From Streptomyces sp. NBC_00344 (GTDB lineage Bacteria; Actinomycetota; Actinomycetes; Streptomycetales; Streptomycetaceae), in assembly GCF_036088315.1 (NCBI RefSeq), contig NZ_CP107996.1, positions 1,178,001-1,242,000 of the forward strand: a stretch of DNA of 64,000 nucleotides, read 5' to 3'. The position numbers and the translations under genes were made by a program. Positions 1-7,901 of this stretch are shown here, one piece after another (the stretch's first letter is position 1; the number at the start of each line of letters is the position of its first letter). The notes beneath the pieces were generated by a model. It had not been told where the DNA came from. It ran no database searches and worked only from the letters and a program-made list of their open reading frames with translations.

Positions 1-521
1 GCGTAGATCTGCCGGATGGTGTCGTTGAACTGCCGCACGCTGGAGAATCCGGCGGCGAAGGCGATCCGGGTGACCGGCAGATCGGTGGTCTGCAGCAGTA
101 TCCGGGCGGTGTGCGAACGCTGCGCACGGGCGAGGGCCACCGGACCGGCCCCGACTTCGGCGGTGAGCTGGCGCTGGACCTGCCGGGTGCTGTACCCCAG
201 CCGCACGGCGAGCCCCGGGACACCCTCGCGGTCCACCACACCATCGCCGATCATCCGTATGGCGCGGCCCACCACATCGGCGCGTACGTTCCAGGCGGCC
301 GACCCGGGTACGGCGTCCGGCCGGCAGCGGCGGCAGGCCCGGAACCCGTTGCCCTGGGCCGCCGCCGCCGTCGGATAGAAACTGACGTTCCTGCGTTTGG
401 GGGTCACTGCCGGGCAGCTCGGCCGGCAGTAGATCCCCGTGGTGCTCACGGCGAAGAAGAACTCTCCGTCGAAGCGGGCGTCGCGGCTGCTCACCGCTTC
501 GTACCTGGTCTCTTCATCCAT
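1..521 (-). CDS. alkA: Ada/AlkA-type DNA alkylation repair protein, N-terminal part (runs off left edge)
   Basis: 173 codons are visible, continuing past the left edge. The protein begins [10 protein letters not shown] and has the Ada zinc-binding domain, with Cys32, Cys36, Cys63 and Cys66 (CRPSC, then CRRC), which in Ada senses methylphosphotriesters. An AraC-type helix-turn-helix follows (about residues 85-170, ending [14 protein letters not shown]). In actinobacterial AlkA fusions these domains precede a DNA-3-methyladenine glycosylase; that part lies outside the window, so an Ada methyltransferase remains possible. I chose the ATG at 521-519 because it opens the conserved domain; no good Shine-Dalgarno sequence is visible. 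It is co-directional with rsgA, 58 bp downstream of that gene's stop. Confidence 0.85.
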   Translation of the reverse strand, partial: MDEETRYEAVSSRDARFDGEFFFAVSTTGIYCRPSCPAVTPKRRNVSFYPTAAAAQGNGFRACRRCRPDAVPGSAAWNVRADVVGRAIRMIGDGVVDREGVPGLAVRLGYSTRQVQRQLTAEVGAGPVALARAQRSHTARILLQTTDLPVTRIAFAAGFSSVRQFNDTIRQIY

Positions 522-579
522 CACGAGGCCCAGTGTGCGCTCCGTCGCGCATCCGGGCTCGCGGGATTCGGACACGACA

Positions 580-1707
580 CTACGGTTTGCGGACCCTGCC
601 GCGCTTGGCCTCCAGGTTGGCCCTGCCCTCCGCACCCTTCATCTTCCAGTCACGCCGGATCTCGGCGCGCAGCCTGGCATCGGTCTTGGCGACGATGCGC
701 TGGTTCTCGCGCAGCAGTTTGCGGTAGCTCTCGAGGCGGCGCACCGCGAGTGAGCCGTCCTCGCAAGCGGCGAGCACCGCGCATCCCGGCTCCGCCTCGT
801 GGGCGCAGTCGTGGAAACGGCACTCCTGGGCCAGGGCGTCGATCTCCGTGAAGACCTGGCTGACCCCGCTCGACGCGTCCCAGAGACCGACACCGCGCAG
901 CCCGGGGGTGTCGATGAGGACTCCACCGCCGGGCAGCACGAGCAGATTGCGGGTGGTGGTGGTGTGCCGGCCCTTGCCGTCGATGTCACGCGTGGCCTGC
1001 ACCTCCATGACGTCCTCGCCGATGAGCGCGTTGGCGAGTGTCGACTTGCCCGCCCCGGAGACTCCGAGCAGCACGCTGGTGCCCTCGGCGACCACAGCCC
1101 CGAGCACGTCGACACCCGCGCCGGATGCCGAACTGACGGGCAGAACCTGGACACCGGGGGCCGCGTGCTCCACGTCCGCGACGATGTACGAGAGCCCGAC
1201 GGGGTCCGGGACCAGATCGGCCTTGGTCAGAACGACCAGCGGCACGGCTCCTGATTCCCACGCGAGGGCGAGGAACCGTTCGATCCGGGCCAGATCGAGC
1301 TCGACGGACAGCGGCACGGCGATGATCGCGTGGTCGACGTTGGCCGCGAGGATCTGGCCCTCGGAGCGCTGCGAGGACGTCGACCGTACGAAGGCCGTCC
1401 GCCGGGGAAGCAGCGTCCTGACGAACTGCGGATCACCGACAGGGTCGACGGCCGCCCAGTCCCCGGTGCACACCACCTTCGTCGGGTCGCGCGGCACCAC
1501 GTACTCGGTGTCGGCCCGTACCGTGCCCGCCGGGGTGACGACATCGCAGAGGCCCCGGTCGACCCGTACGACGCGGCCGGGCAGCAGGCCCCGTGCGGCG
1601 TACGGCGCGAACTCGGCCTCCCAGCCTTCGTCCCAGCCGTAGGGGGCGAGGGGGCTGCGGGCACTGTCGGTCGCCGGAGATGAGGGAGAGAGAAAAGAGA
1701 AAGACAA
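580..1707 (-). CDS. rsgA: Ribosome small subunit-dependent GTPase A
   Basis: Circularly permuted GTPase that acts in late maturation of the 30S ribosomal subunit. The G4 motif (TKAD) comes before the P-loop (GVSGAGKST), followed by DTPG, the order diagnostic of RsgA/YjeQ. Near the C-terminus is the zinc motif C-x4-C-x-H-x5-C ([14 protein letters not shown]). About 375 aa, the usual actinobacterial size, with an OB-fold-like segment near the N-terminus. I chose TTG at 1707-1705 because a GAAGGG ribosome-binding site lies 6 nt upstream; the frame stays open further up but that stretch does not resemble the family. The ribosome-binding site falls in a small hairpin and follows a strongly initiated short ORF, so translation may be coupled or attenuated. 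Confidence 0.9.
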   Translation of the reverse strand: MSFSFLSPSSPATDSARSPLAPYGWDEGWEAEFAPYAARGLLPGRVVRVDRGLCDVVTPAGTVRADTEYVVPRDPTKVVCTGDWAAVDPVGDPQFVRTLLPRRTAFVRSTSSQRSEGQILAANVDHAIIAVPLSVELDLARIERFLALAWESGAVPLVVLTKADLVPDPVGLSYIVADVEHAAPGVQVLPVSSASGAGVDVLGAVVAEGTSVLLGVSGAGKSTLANALIGEDVMEVQATRDIDGKGRHTTTTRNLLVLPGGGVLIDTPGLRGVGLWDASSGVSQVFTEIDALAQECRFHDCAHEAEPGCAVLAACEDGSLAVRRLESYRKLLRENQRIVAKTDARLRAEIRRDWKMKGAEGRANLEAKRGRVRKP

Positions 1708-1726
1708 GGGTGACCCTTCACAGGGT
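1706..1726 (-). promoter_or_regulatory. Hairpin/palindrome covering the rsgA ribosome-binding site and TTG start
   Basis: On the minus strand ACCCT-GTGA-AGGGT (1726-1713) can pair and sequester the AGGG ribosome-binding site. The overlapping palindrome AAGGGT-C-ACCCTT (1718-1706) includes the TTG start and competes for the same bases. The two folds are mutually exclusive. This is visible in sequence; a regulatory role is inferred. Confidence 0.45.
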
Positions 1727-1766
1727 GGCCCCGGCAACGCGCTCTTCGCGCGGAGTTGAGTGAATG

Positions 1767-1838
1767 TCAGCCGCGGGCCACAGGGGTGGAAACGATGAAC
1801 TCCTGAATGCGGGCAGCGCCCGTCACCGTGACAGTCAT
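1767..1838 (-). CDS. 23-aa leader ORF upstream of rsgA
   Basis: Small ORF beginning MTVTVTGAARIQEFIVST and ending in Gly before TGA. It is preceded by AGGAGGTGA (1855-1847), a nine-base match to the 16S rRNA anti-Shine-Dalgarno, 8 nt before the ATG. That is one of the best ribosome-binding sites in the window, so translation is likely. It ends 59 nt before the rsgA TTG, whose own site is weak and within a hairpin. It has no run of a particular amino acid and no cysteine, so it is not an obvious amino-acid attenuator. Function unknown; a leader peptide for rsgA is the simplest idea. Confidence 0.55.
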   Translation of the reverse strand: MTVTVTGAARIQEFIVSTPVARG

Positions 1839-2248
1839 CAATGTCCTCACCTCCTGTTTCCTGGTGGACCCACGCGATCCGGCGGGATCGGCACAGGGCC
1901 GTGTCCCGGAACGAGGGAACCATAACCCCGTCCAAGGAGCGGGTCCATTCATTTATCCGGCGGCACGGTCCTGCTCTCCCGCCCACGGCCCGCCTTACGC
2001 CGTTGGCGGCACGGCGCGGCAGGCGTCGTGACCGGGCACCGCACCAACTCACCTGTGCACCCTCGACCATGACGGTGCGGCTGGACTTCCACGGCAGGTC
2101 CCGGCGGGCCCGCTCCGGCGCACTCGGCTTGGCGCACGGATTCGTCAAGATCTCCGGCTCGGTCTGTTTCCAGCCGATCTTGCTCCAGGTGACTGATGAC
2201 CGCACACGCTCACCGGCGAAGACTCCTCGACTCCACCCTCTTGGCCGG
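1839..2248. other. Intergenic region upstream of the rsgA leader
   Basis: 410 bp between the tetR stop and the rsgA leader ORF, apart from the leader's ribosome-binding site at 1847-1855. A TATGGT box (1924-1919, minus strand) is a possible -10 about 80 nt upstream of the leader ATG, but I find no convincing -35. No protein-like frame was recognised. Confidence 0.4.
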
Positions 2249-2929
2249 TCAAACGTCCGTGCGGAGCTGCTGGCTCGAGCGAATCGCGGCTTCGATCCGG
2301 GCGAGTTGGGCTGCGAGGATGTCCTCGAATGCGGCGCGGCGGTCCGCCCCGAGGGGGCGGACGTCGCGGGCGAAGTGGGCCAGTGCAGGGAAGCGTTCGG
2401 GGTCGGCGCCCAGTACCGCCACGCGGAACAGCTCCATGCCCTGTTCGTGCTCTTCCGGGGTGACCGCGCTGACCCCGGCCTCGGAAGCGATCAATGCGGC
2501 GATGAGGACCGCGATCCGGTGATAGTGCACCGGGATCTCCTCGTCGGGAAGCCCCGACGCGCGCAGCGCCTGCAGCACCTCTTCCATGACCAGCCGGGAA
2601 CCGGCGCCGCCTGACGCGTATCGTCCCCAGACCGCGGCGAGCTGGGGCTGCCGACCGAAGGCGTCTCTCACCCGCAGGGCCAGGGCCGTGATGCGCTGCT
2701 TCCAGTCGCCCTCGGCGCGGTGGCCGTTCATGGCGGCCAGGAGAATCCGGTCGGCCACGGCGCGCAGCAGTTCGGTCTTGCTGCGGAAGTGCCGGTAAAG
2801 GCTGGAGGAATCGGTCCCGAGGGCCGCGGCCAGCTTGCGCACGCTGAACGAATCAGCATCGCTCGTACGCAGCAGCTCCGCCGCCGCATCCAGGATCTCT
2901 TCGGTCGACCAGCGCCTTCGGCCTGCCAT
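2249..2929 (-). CDS. TetR-family transcriptional regulator
   Basis: 226 aa. The N-terminal TetR helix-turn-helix (about residues 6-52) contains ILDAAAELL and SVRKLAAALGTDSSSLYRHF, and the helical C-terminal half resembles the TetR_C domain of tetracycline/antibiotic-type repressors. ATG at 2929-2927 with GAGGAG 5 nt upstream. It is divergent from the serine hydrolase at 3100, and the shared intergenic region carries a palindrome between -35 and -10 of the hydrolase promoter. It most likely represses itself and that gene. The ligand is not predictable. Confidence 0.9.
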   Translation of the reverse strand: MAGRRRWSTEEILDAAAELLRTSDADSFSVRKLAAALGTDSSSLYRHFRSKTELLRAVADRILLAAMNGHRAEGDWKQRITALALRVRDAFGRQPQLAAVWGRYASGGAGSRLVMEEVLQALRASGLPDEEIPVHYHRIAVLIAALIASEAGVSAVTPEEHEQGMELFRVAVLGADPERFPALAHFARDVRPLGADRRAAFEDILAAQLARIEAAIRSSQQLRTDV

Positions 2930-2967
2930 TTTGCTCCTCTCGCCGGATCTCAGCCTAACCCATGCAC

Positions 2968-2995
2968 TTGGCGTTGCACGCACCGCGTGCATAAT
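2968..2995 (+). promoter_or_regulatory. Promoter with TetR-type operator
   Basis: TTGGCG (2968-2973), 16 nt, CATAAT (2990-2995). The perfect palindrome TGCACGC-ACC-GCGTGCA (2975-2991) fills the spacer and touches the -10, a placement that blocks RNA polymerase. It is the natural site for the divergent TetR. Confidence 0.7.
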
Positions 2996-3001
2996 GAGGA
3001 C

Positions 3002-3103
3002 ATGAGTATGCCGAACGGCGGCATGCCACGCGTGCCCTGCTGCCCGGGTCAGGCGACCGATGCGGCGCTCAACCCGGGGAATACGAAAGGACGCATGACG
3101 TGA
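3002..3103 (+). CDS. Possible 33-aa leaderless upstream ORF coupled to the serine hydrolase
   Basis: ATG lies 6 nt after the CATAAT -10, so a transcript would begin at or next to the AUG and be leaderless. The peptide starts MSMPNGGMPRVPCC, and its TGA (3101-3103) overlaps the GTG start of the next gene in a GTGA. This geometry suggests translational coupling. The peptide resembles nothing I know; it may be only a translation device. Confidence 0.4.
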   Translation: MSMPNGGMPRVPCCPGQATDAALNPGNTKGRMT

Positions 3104-4218
3104 AGAACCCACTGGATTCCGCAGCACTGAACGCAGCCATCGAAAACGTCCACCGCGCCGGGATGCCGGGCCTGTTCGCCGAGGTCCGAGACGTCGGCCA
3201 GGTCTGGCGCGGTGCCGCCGGGGTTGCCGATGTCACCACGGGCCGCCCCGCCACCGCCGGCATGCGGCACCGCGTCGGCAGCATCACCAAGACGTTCACC
3301 GCCGCCGCGGTCCTGCAGCAGGTCGAGAACGGTCGGATCGGTCTCGACACACCGATCGGCCGATACCTTCCGAAGCTGGTACCCGGAGAACGCGGTGACA
3401 CGATCACGGTCCGGATGCTGATCAACCACACCAGCGGCCTCGCCGAGTACCTCCCGTACGCCTACCCCTCCCTCAAGGCGTACCCCGCCCTCGCGGATAC
3501 CGGACCCCAGAGCCTGGACGACCACCGGCTCACGCGGTTCAACCCCACTGAACTGATCGAGATGGGGGTCACCGCACCAGCCGTCGGCACCCCGGGCGGT
3601 ACACCGGGGGTGTACTCCAACACCAATTACCTGCTCCTCGGCCAACTCCTGGAACAAGCGACCGGTACCACGGCCGAGCGGTACATCACCGGGAACGTCA
3701 TCGAGCGCGCCGGGCTCCGGGACACCGAACTCCCCGCCGGACCGTACATCAACGGGCCGCACTCGCAGCTCTACGAGGCGTGGTTCGGCATGATCGACCC
3801 GCCGCGCGATTACAGCGTCTACGACATGTCATGGGTGGGGCCCGCAGCCTCGCTCATATCAACCGTCGCGGACCTCAACCGCTTCTACGGCATGCTCCTG
3901 GCCGGAGAGATCGTCAGCCCGTCGTCGCTGGCGCAGATGCAACGCACTGTCCCGGTCGTCTCCCAAGAGGGAAAGACGATCGACTACGGCCTCGGCCTGC
4001 ACCCGATGGACGGTCCCGGTCAGAGCACTTTCTGGGGCCACGGCGGCATGGTCTGGGGTGGTGGAGCGCTGGCCATGACCCGCGCCGACGGCAAGCGCCA
4101 GATGGCGGTCGCGGTGAACACGCAGAGATGGAACAGGCTCGACCCGGCAGGCAAGCCGCAGCCCCATCCCATCGACGACGCGCTTGCGGCGCTGTACCGC
4201 GTGGCCATGTACGGCTGA
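3100..4218 (+). CDS. Serine hydrolase, class C beta-lactamase/penicillin-binding-protein fold
   Basis: 372 aa. The family motifs are in order: SxxK as Ser61-Ile-Thr-Lys64 (VGSITKTFTAA), the YSN motif in GVYSNTNYLLLGQLLE, and HGG near the C-terminus (WGHGGMVWGGG, in place of KTG). Such proteins are D,D-peptidases, esterases or beta-lactamases. No signal peptide is seen with the GTG start at 3100, which is unusual because most relatives are exported; either it acts in the cytoplasm or exports unconventionally. GAAAGG is 9 nt upstream. It is under the operator shared with the divergent TetR. Confidence 0.85.
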   Translation: MKNPLDSAALNAAIENVHRAGMPGLFAEVRDVGQVWRGAAGVADVTTGRPATAGMRHRVGSITKTFTAAAVLQQVENGRIGLDTPIGRYLPKLVPGERGDTITVRMLINHTSGLAEYLPYAYPSLKAYPALADTGPQSLDDHRLTRFNPTELIEMGVTAPAVGTPGGTPGVYSNTNYLLLGQLLEQATGTTAERYITGNVIERAGLRDTELPAGPYINGPHSQLYEAWFGMIDPPRDYSVYDMSWVGPAASLISTVADLNRFYGMLLAGEIVSPSSLAQMQRTVPVVSQEGKTIDYGLGLHPMDGPGQSTFWGHGGMVWGGGALAMTRADGKRQMAVAVNTQRWNRLDPAGKPQPHPIDDALAALYRVAMYG

Positions 4219-4245
4219 CCGGGCCGGAGAGAGCCGCTTTGACCG

Positions 4246-5247
4246 TCATTCGTGGGGTGGGATTCGCCGCGCGGAGTTCCTGAGCCGTTCGGCGAGAGCT
4301 TCGACGAGGCCGCGGAGTTCATCCGGGCGCTCGATGACGAACGGCCGGTCCAGCGAGGCGAGTACAGCGGGCAGCCAGTCGAGCCGTTCCACACGCATGT
4401 CGACGCGGGACCAGAGTTCGGTCTCCGGATGTGCGCCGCTCGGGGACGGCAGCTCCCTCACGATCGCGACGCCGGCGGGAAGCCGGGTGTGGATCTGCTG
4501 GGCCGTCCCCTGGACCCGCAACGTCACCTCATGCCGGTACGGCGCCGTGGCGAGCCCTGACAGAACGCGCTGTGAAGGGTCGAGTCCTGCGGGTGGTTCG
4601 AACGAGCCGGGCAGGGGCCTCACACCGGTGATGCGATCCAGCCGGAACGTCCGGTCCTCGCCGGCCGTGACGTCCTCAGCCGTGACATACCACCTGCCCG
4701 AGTGGGCGACGACCCCGTGCGGGTGCAGTGTGCGTTCGCTGCGCCGGCCGTCGGCGGCGGTGTACAGGACCGAGATCGGCCGGTGATGGTGCACCGCGTC
4801 GGCCATCGAGAGCAGGACCCCGGATTCCGGGGAGTCCGCCTCGCGGGCCGGAGCCGTGAAGGCGAGGGAGCGGAGCACGGCGTCGAGTCTGAGGCTCAGG
4901 CGTTCGGGCAGCACGCGCCGGATCTTCGCGGCCGCTGTCTCATTCGCCGTGCCGGTGGCCGTCGTCAAGCCCGCTCGCTGACCCGCGACCAGGCCGAGCA
5001 GCACGGCGAGCGCTTCGTCGTCGCTCAGCATGAGCGGAGGCATGCGGTAACCGGGAGCGAGCCGGTAGCCGCCGTAGCGACCGCGCACCGACTCGACGGG
5101 CACGTCGAGGTCGACGAGGTGGCAGGCGTAGCGCCGTACGGTGCGTTCGTCGACGCCGAGCCGGTCGGCGAGTTCGTTCACGGTCCGGATGCCGCCCGAC
5201 TGCAGGAGCTCCAACAGGGCGAGCACGCGAGCGATGGGGCGAGGCAT
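4246..5247 (-). CDS. WYL-domain transcriptional regulator (YafY/DeoR-type HTH)
   Basis: 333 aa. The N-terminal HTH_11 winged helix contains RVLALLELLQ and VNELADRLGVDERTVRRYACHLVDL, with GRYGGYRL in the wing. The central WYL domain lies at about residues 140-215 (ISVLYTAADGR, HPHGVVAHSGRWYVTA, RTFRLDRI), followed by a WCX-like C-terminal extension. WYL proteins bind small ligands or nucleic acid and are usually local regulators. ATG at 5247-5245 with GGGGAG about 9 nt upstream. It faces the VOC gene across a perfect 31-bp palindrome, so it probably controls that gene and itself. It converges on the serine hydrolase with a 27-nt gap. Confidence 0.9.
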   Translation of the reverse strand: MPRPIARVLALLELLQSGGIRTVNELADRLGVDERTVRRYACHLVDLDVPVESVRGRYGGYRLAPGYRMPPLMLSDDEALAVLLGLVAGQRAGLTTATGTANETAAAKIRRVLPERLSLRLDAVLRSLAFTAPAREADSPESGVLLSMADAVHHHRPISVLYTAADGRRSERTLHPHGVVAHSGRWYVTAEDVTAGEDRTFRLDRITGVRPLPGSFEPPAGLDPSQRVLSGLATAPYRHEVTLRVQGTAQQIHTRLPAGVAIVRELPSPSGAHPETELWSRVDMRVERLDWLPAVLASLDRPFVIERPDELRGLVEALAERLRNSARRIPPHE

Positions 5248-5263
5248 GCCCAGAAGTCTCCCC

Positions 5264-5294
5264 TGTATACCGGGCGGGTTCCGCCCGGTATACA
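5264..5294. promoter_or_regulatory. Perfect 31-bp palindromic operator between WYL regulator and VOC gene
   Basis: Two perfect 14-bp arms (TGTATACCGGGCGG and its reverse complement) flank a 3-nt GTT centre. It lies 16 bp upstream of the WYL start and 44 bp upstream of the VOC start. TAGCGT (5298-5303) just to its right could be the -10 for the VOC gene. Operator function is inferred from position and symmetry. Confidence 0.65.
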
Positions 5295-5338
5295 TCGTAG
5301 CGTCGGATCAGAAGCACCGACCCGACCGGAGAAGCACC

Positions 5339-5737
5339 ATGAACTTTGTCTCTGTCCGCATCATCACGAACGACGTCGCCCGCCTCGTGGACTTCTACGA
5401 GCGCGCCACCGGTGTGGCTGCCGACTGGTCCAACGAGGACTTCGCCGAGCTCAGGACCACGTCCGCCACCCTCGCGATCGGCAGCACCCGCACCGTCCCC
5501 CTGTTCGCGCCCGGCTCCGCACGCCCGGCCGACAACCACAGCGTCATCCTGGAATTCCTCGTCGACGACGTGGACAGCGTGCACAGGAACCTGACCGGCT
5601 TCGTGGAGGACTTCGTCAACGAGCCCACCACGATGCCCTGGGGCAACCGGGCGCTCCTGTTCCGCGACCCGGACGGCAACCTCGTCAACTTCTTCACTCC
5701 CGTCACGCCGGCAGCCGTCGAAAAGTTCGCTCGCTGA
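5339..5737 (+). CDS. VOC-family (glyoxalase/bleomycin-resistance fold) protein
   Basis: 132 aa with the beta-alpha-beta-beta-beta pattern of the VOC fold: start MNFVSVRIITNDVARLVDFYERATG, middle NHSVILEFLVDDVDSVHRNL, end WGNRALLFRDPDGNLVNFFTPV. The RDPDGN turn is typical. ATG at 5339 with GGAGA about 7 nt upstream. Members are dioxygenases, isomerases or binding proteins, and the substrate cannot be read here. It is divergent from the WYL regulator and probably its target. Confidence 0.85.
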   Translation: MNFVSVRIITNDVARLVDFYERATGVAADWSNEDFAELRTTSATLAIGSTRTVPLFAPGSARPADNHSVILEFLVDDVDSVHRNLTGFVEDFVNEPTTMPWGNRALLFRDPDGNLVNFFTPVTPAAVEKFAR

Positions 5738-5758
5738 GGAGAACCCGGCGGGCAGGTG

Positions 5759-5780
5759 CTCCCGGCCGCATGCCCGGGAG
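5759..5780 (+). terminator. Hairpin terminator after the VOC gene
   Basis: CTCCCGG, 8-nt loop, CCGGGAG, 21 nt after the VOC stop; no U-tract, as usual in Streptomyces. Confidence 0.5.
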
Positions 5781-6165
5781 AGTGGCAGCTCACCCGTCTA
5801 CGCCTGCAAAACGAGACGGCGAACGGTCAGACCGTCGGCTGTCCGACGAAGCCGCCGGCGGCCGCTGTGAGTATCCCAAGGACTCGCTCAGCGCAAGGAC
5901 TCGCTCAGCGCCATGTCTGGTCGAGGCCGCCGTTGCACCGGATGGTGCGCAGGCCGAACCGGCTGTCGTCGAGACAGGATCCGGTGGCCGAAGCCGTGGC
6001 GGTTCGGGACCGGCGCGATGTGCGCCGGCACACCGCGCGCGCCCGCCCACCGTGACGAACGGTTCGACCTGGCGGCCGTCCTGCCGGTCTCCTCCACCAG
6101 CCGACGCACCGTGGTCGGAGGCCGGCCTCCGACGGCCGAGTCAACAACCCTGCGGTGCAATACAC
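5781..6165. other. Non-coding stretch
   Basis: 385 bp with no convincing gene on either strand; the open frames are low-complexity Arg/Pro-rich shadows. It contains a tandem 17-bp repeat at 5878-5911. It ends at the stop of the minus-strand membrane protein. Confidence 0.5.
5878..5911. repeat. Tandem duplication of a 17-bp unit
   Basis: AAGGACTCGCTCAGCGC occurs twice back to back (5878-5894 and 5895-5911) with no mismatch, in a stretch without genes. Confidence 0.85.
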
Positions 6166-7002
6166 CTAGGAGGACGGCACGCCTGCACGGTGAACACTCT
6201 TGCCGTGCTCGACCTTGACGTCGGGCTTCGTCCCGGCCCCGCCCGCGGCTCCGTGCCTCCCGGTGCCCGGCTTGGTTCTGCGGCCTTTGCCCGCGGTCTC
6301 CTTGCCGACGGGCTTCCTCCGCCCGGCGTCGGCTCCGTGGCGCCCGGAGTCGTCAGGCCCGGCCGGCCTTTCCGGAGAGGCCGCCACCGGCATCCGTGCG
6401 CAGTAGGCACTCACGGACGCAGGACCCCCGGCAGCCGCCACGAGGCGTACGTACGCCTTGCCGTGACGTACCCGCTTCCCGTGCAGCAGCGCCCTGCACA
6501 GCCGGACCTGCGCGCGGCCCGGCGCCCCGGAGGGCACCGGAACCGCAGGGGACGCCCCGGTCCGGGCCGTCCCCTGCGGGGCGCCGGCCGTCGTACGGGA
6601 AGGTGCGACCGTCCGGGACGGTGCGCGGGGCACCGTCCGTACCGGGGCCGCGTCCGGCCGGCCGGACGGCCGGCCGCTACGGTCCATGGGCTGGGGAAGG
6701 ACACCCGCACCGGCGGCCAGGGCCACGCCGCCCAGGGTGACGCTCGCGACGAGCGCGCCGAGCGCGGCTCGTATCGAGAGGCGGGGTCGCGGTCCGCTCC
6801 GGGAGGAGCGCCACTCGTCGCGGCTGCGCGGCCCCCGCAGCACGGTGCGCCGGGGCCAGGTGTCGCGGGCCTGCCGGAACGCCGCGAGAGCCGCCTCCTC
6901 CTGGTCCCGTCCGGATGGGCCCGGTCGCCGCAACGCAGCTCCCAGCGCCGCAGTTTCCGGCTCCGGGATGTCATCCGCCGACCGCTCCGCTTCGCGTGTC
7001 AT
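6166..7002 (-). CDS. Single-pass membrane protein coupled to an ECF sigma factor
   Basis: 278 aa. The cytoplasmic N-terminus (MTREAERSADDIPEPE) carries a helical stretch EEAALAAFRQAR. One membrane segment follows at about residues 78-98 (ALGALVASVTLGGVALAAGAG), then a long Pro/Arg/Thr-rich outer region with two cysteines (LCRALLHGK and SAYCARM). Its ATG overlaps the sigma-gene TGA (ATGA), so the two are translationally coupled. The position suggests an anti-sigma factor or sigma partner, but I see no HxxxCxxC zinc anti-sigma motif. That function is inferred from context only. Confidence 0.75.
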   Translation of the reverse strand: MTREAERSADDIPEPETAALGAALRRPGPSGRDQEEAALAAFRQARDTWPRRTVLRGPRSRDEWRSSRSGPRPRLSIRAALGALVASVTLGGVALAAGAGVLPQPMDRSGRPSGRPDAAPVRTVPRAPSRTVAPSRTTAGAPQGTARTGASPAVPVPSGAPGRAQVRLCRALLHGKRVRHGKAYVRLVAAAGGPASVSAYCARMPVAASPERPAGPDDSGRHGADAGRRKPVGKETAGKGRRTKPGTGRHGAAGGAGTKPDVKVEHGKSVHRAGVPSS

Positions 7003-7622
7003 GTCTCGTTCCTCAGTGTCCGGGAAGCGCCGGACGTCACTTCCGGCCGGCCGGCCGCGAACTTCGCCGCCAACTGCTTCAGGCCCCGGTGCGACGCCAT
7101 CCGTACGGCCCCCACCCGCTTGTCCAGAACACGGGCCGCGGCCGGCCCGTCGAGCCCCACCACCACACGCAGCAGAACCGCCTCCGCCTGGTCCGGCGGC
7201 AGCGTCGCGATGATCGCGAGCGCCTGCCCGGTCGACAGGTTGTCCAGTGCGTCCGCCGCCGTGTCGTGACCGTCCGGGAGATCGAGCACGTCCTGTTCGA
7301 TCGCCGCGGTGAGCGGTCTGCGTCTGCGGCGGCGCAGATGGTCCATCGCGCGGTGCCTGGCGATGGTCGCGGTCCAGCCCCGGAACCCCGCACCGTCGCC
7401 ACGGAAGCGCCACAGGTCTCTGGCGATCTCCAGCCATGCGTCGGACGCCACGTCCTCGGCCTCCGTGCCGACCAGCCCCCGTACGTAGCCGAGAAGTCCG
7501 GGGTGGACGAGACGGTAGGCCGCGGCGAAGGCCACTTCGTCGCCCTGCTGCGCACGCGCCACAGCGGCGGTCAGCTCAGCGTCGTGGCCGGGCGCGTCCG
7601 GCCGCTCCCCGCCTCGGATCAC
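6999..7622 (-). CDS. RNA polymerase sigma factor, sigma-70 family ECF subfamily
   Basis: 207 aa with sigma region 2 (HPGLLGYVRGLVG, AEDVASDAWLEIARDLWRF, FRGWTATIARHRAMDHLRRR) and region 4 (LPPDQAEAVLLRVVVGLDGPAAARVLDKRVGAVRMASHRGLKQLA). It directs transcription from a specific promoter set. The GTG at 7622-7620 has GAGG 5 nt upstream; the open frame extends further up but that part lacks sigma similarity. It is coupled by ATGA to the membrane protein downstream, the usual layout for an ECF sigma factor and its regulator. I did not find its target promoter. Confidence 0.88.
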   Translation of the reverse strand: MIRGGERPDAPGHDAELTAAVARAQQGDEVAFAAAYRLVHPGLLGYVRGLVGTEAEDVASDAWLEIARDLWRFRGDGAGFRGWTATIARHRAMDHLRRRRRRPLTAAIEQDVLDLPDGHDTAADALDNLSTGQALAIIATLPPDQAEAVLLRVVVGLDGPAAARVLDKRVGAVRMASHRGLKQLAAKFAAGRPEVTSGASRTLRNET

Positions 7623-7901
7623 ACTTCCCTCTTCAGGACCTGGACAGCACCGTTCGGCATGCTGATTCCATCGCTGGCAGCCACCCGGGGCGTTCCCCCC
7701 ACCCGCGGGCGGCGATGTCCATGGAGCGTAATCCACCGGTGCGCGGTCCGCCGGTCGGTCGCAGTGATGTTTCACCGAAGGGGTGCGCTGGACAGTGCGG
7801 GAAGCCCGTCCGAGACGCGCTCCCCGCGAAGTCGCCTGAAGGGTGGAGCAATTGAGATCGCGCACATCTCCCGCGTACCGGCCATGGAAGGGCAGCGCCC
7901 G

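Noticed and set aside
3002..3103. Lanthipeptide or other RiPP precursor (PCC motif)
   Set aside because: No modification enzymes nearby and the GTGA coupling gives a simpler explanation.
4702..7269. 855-codon plus-strand open frame across the WYL, VOC and sigma region
   Set aside because: Crosses several real genes and two operators out of frame; no domains.
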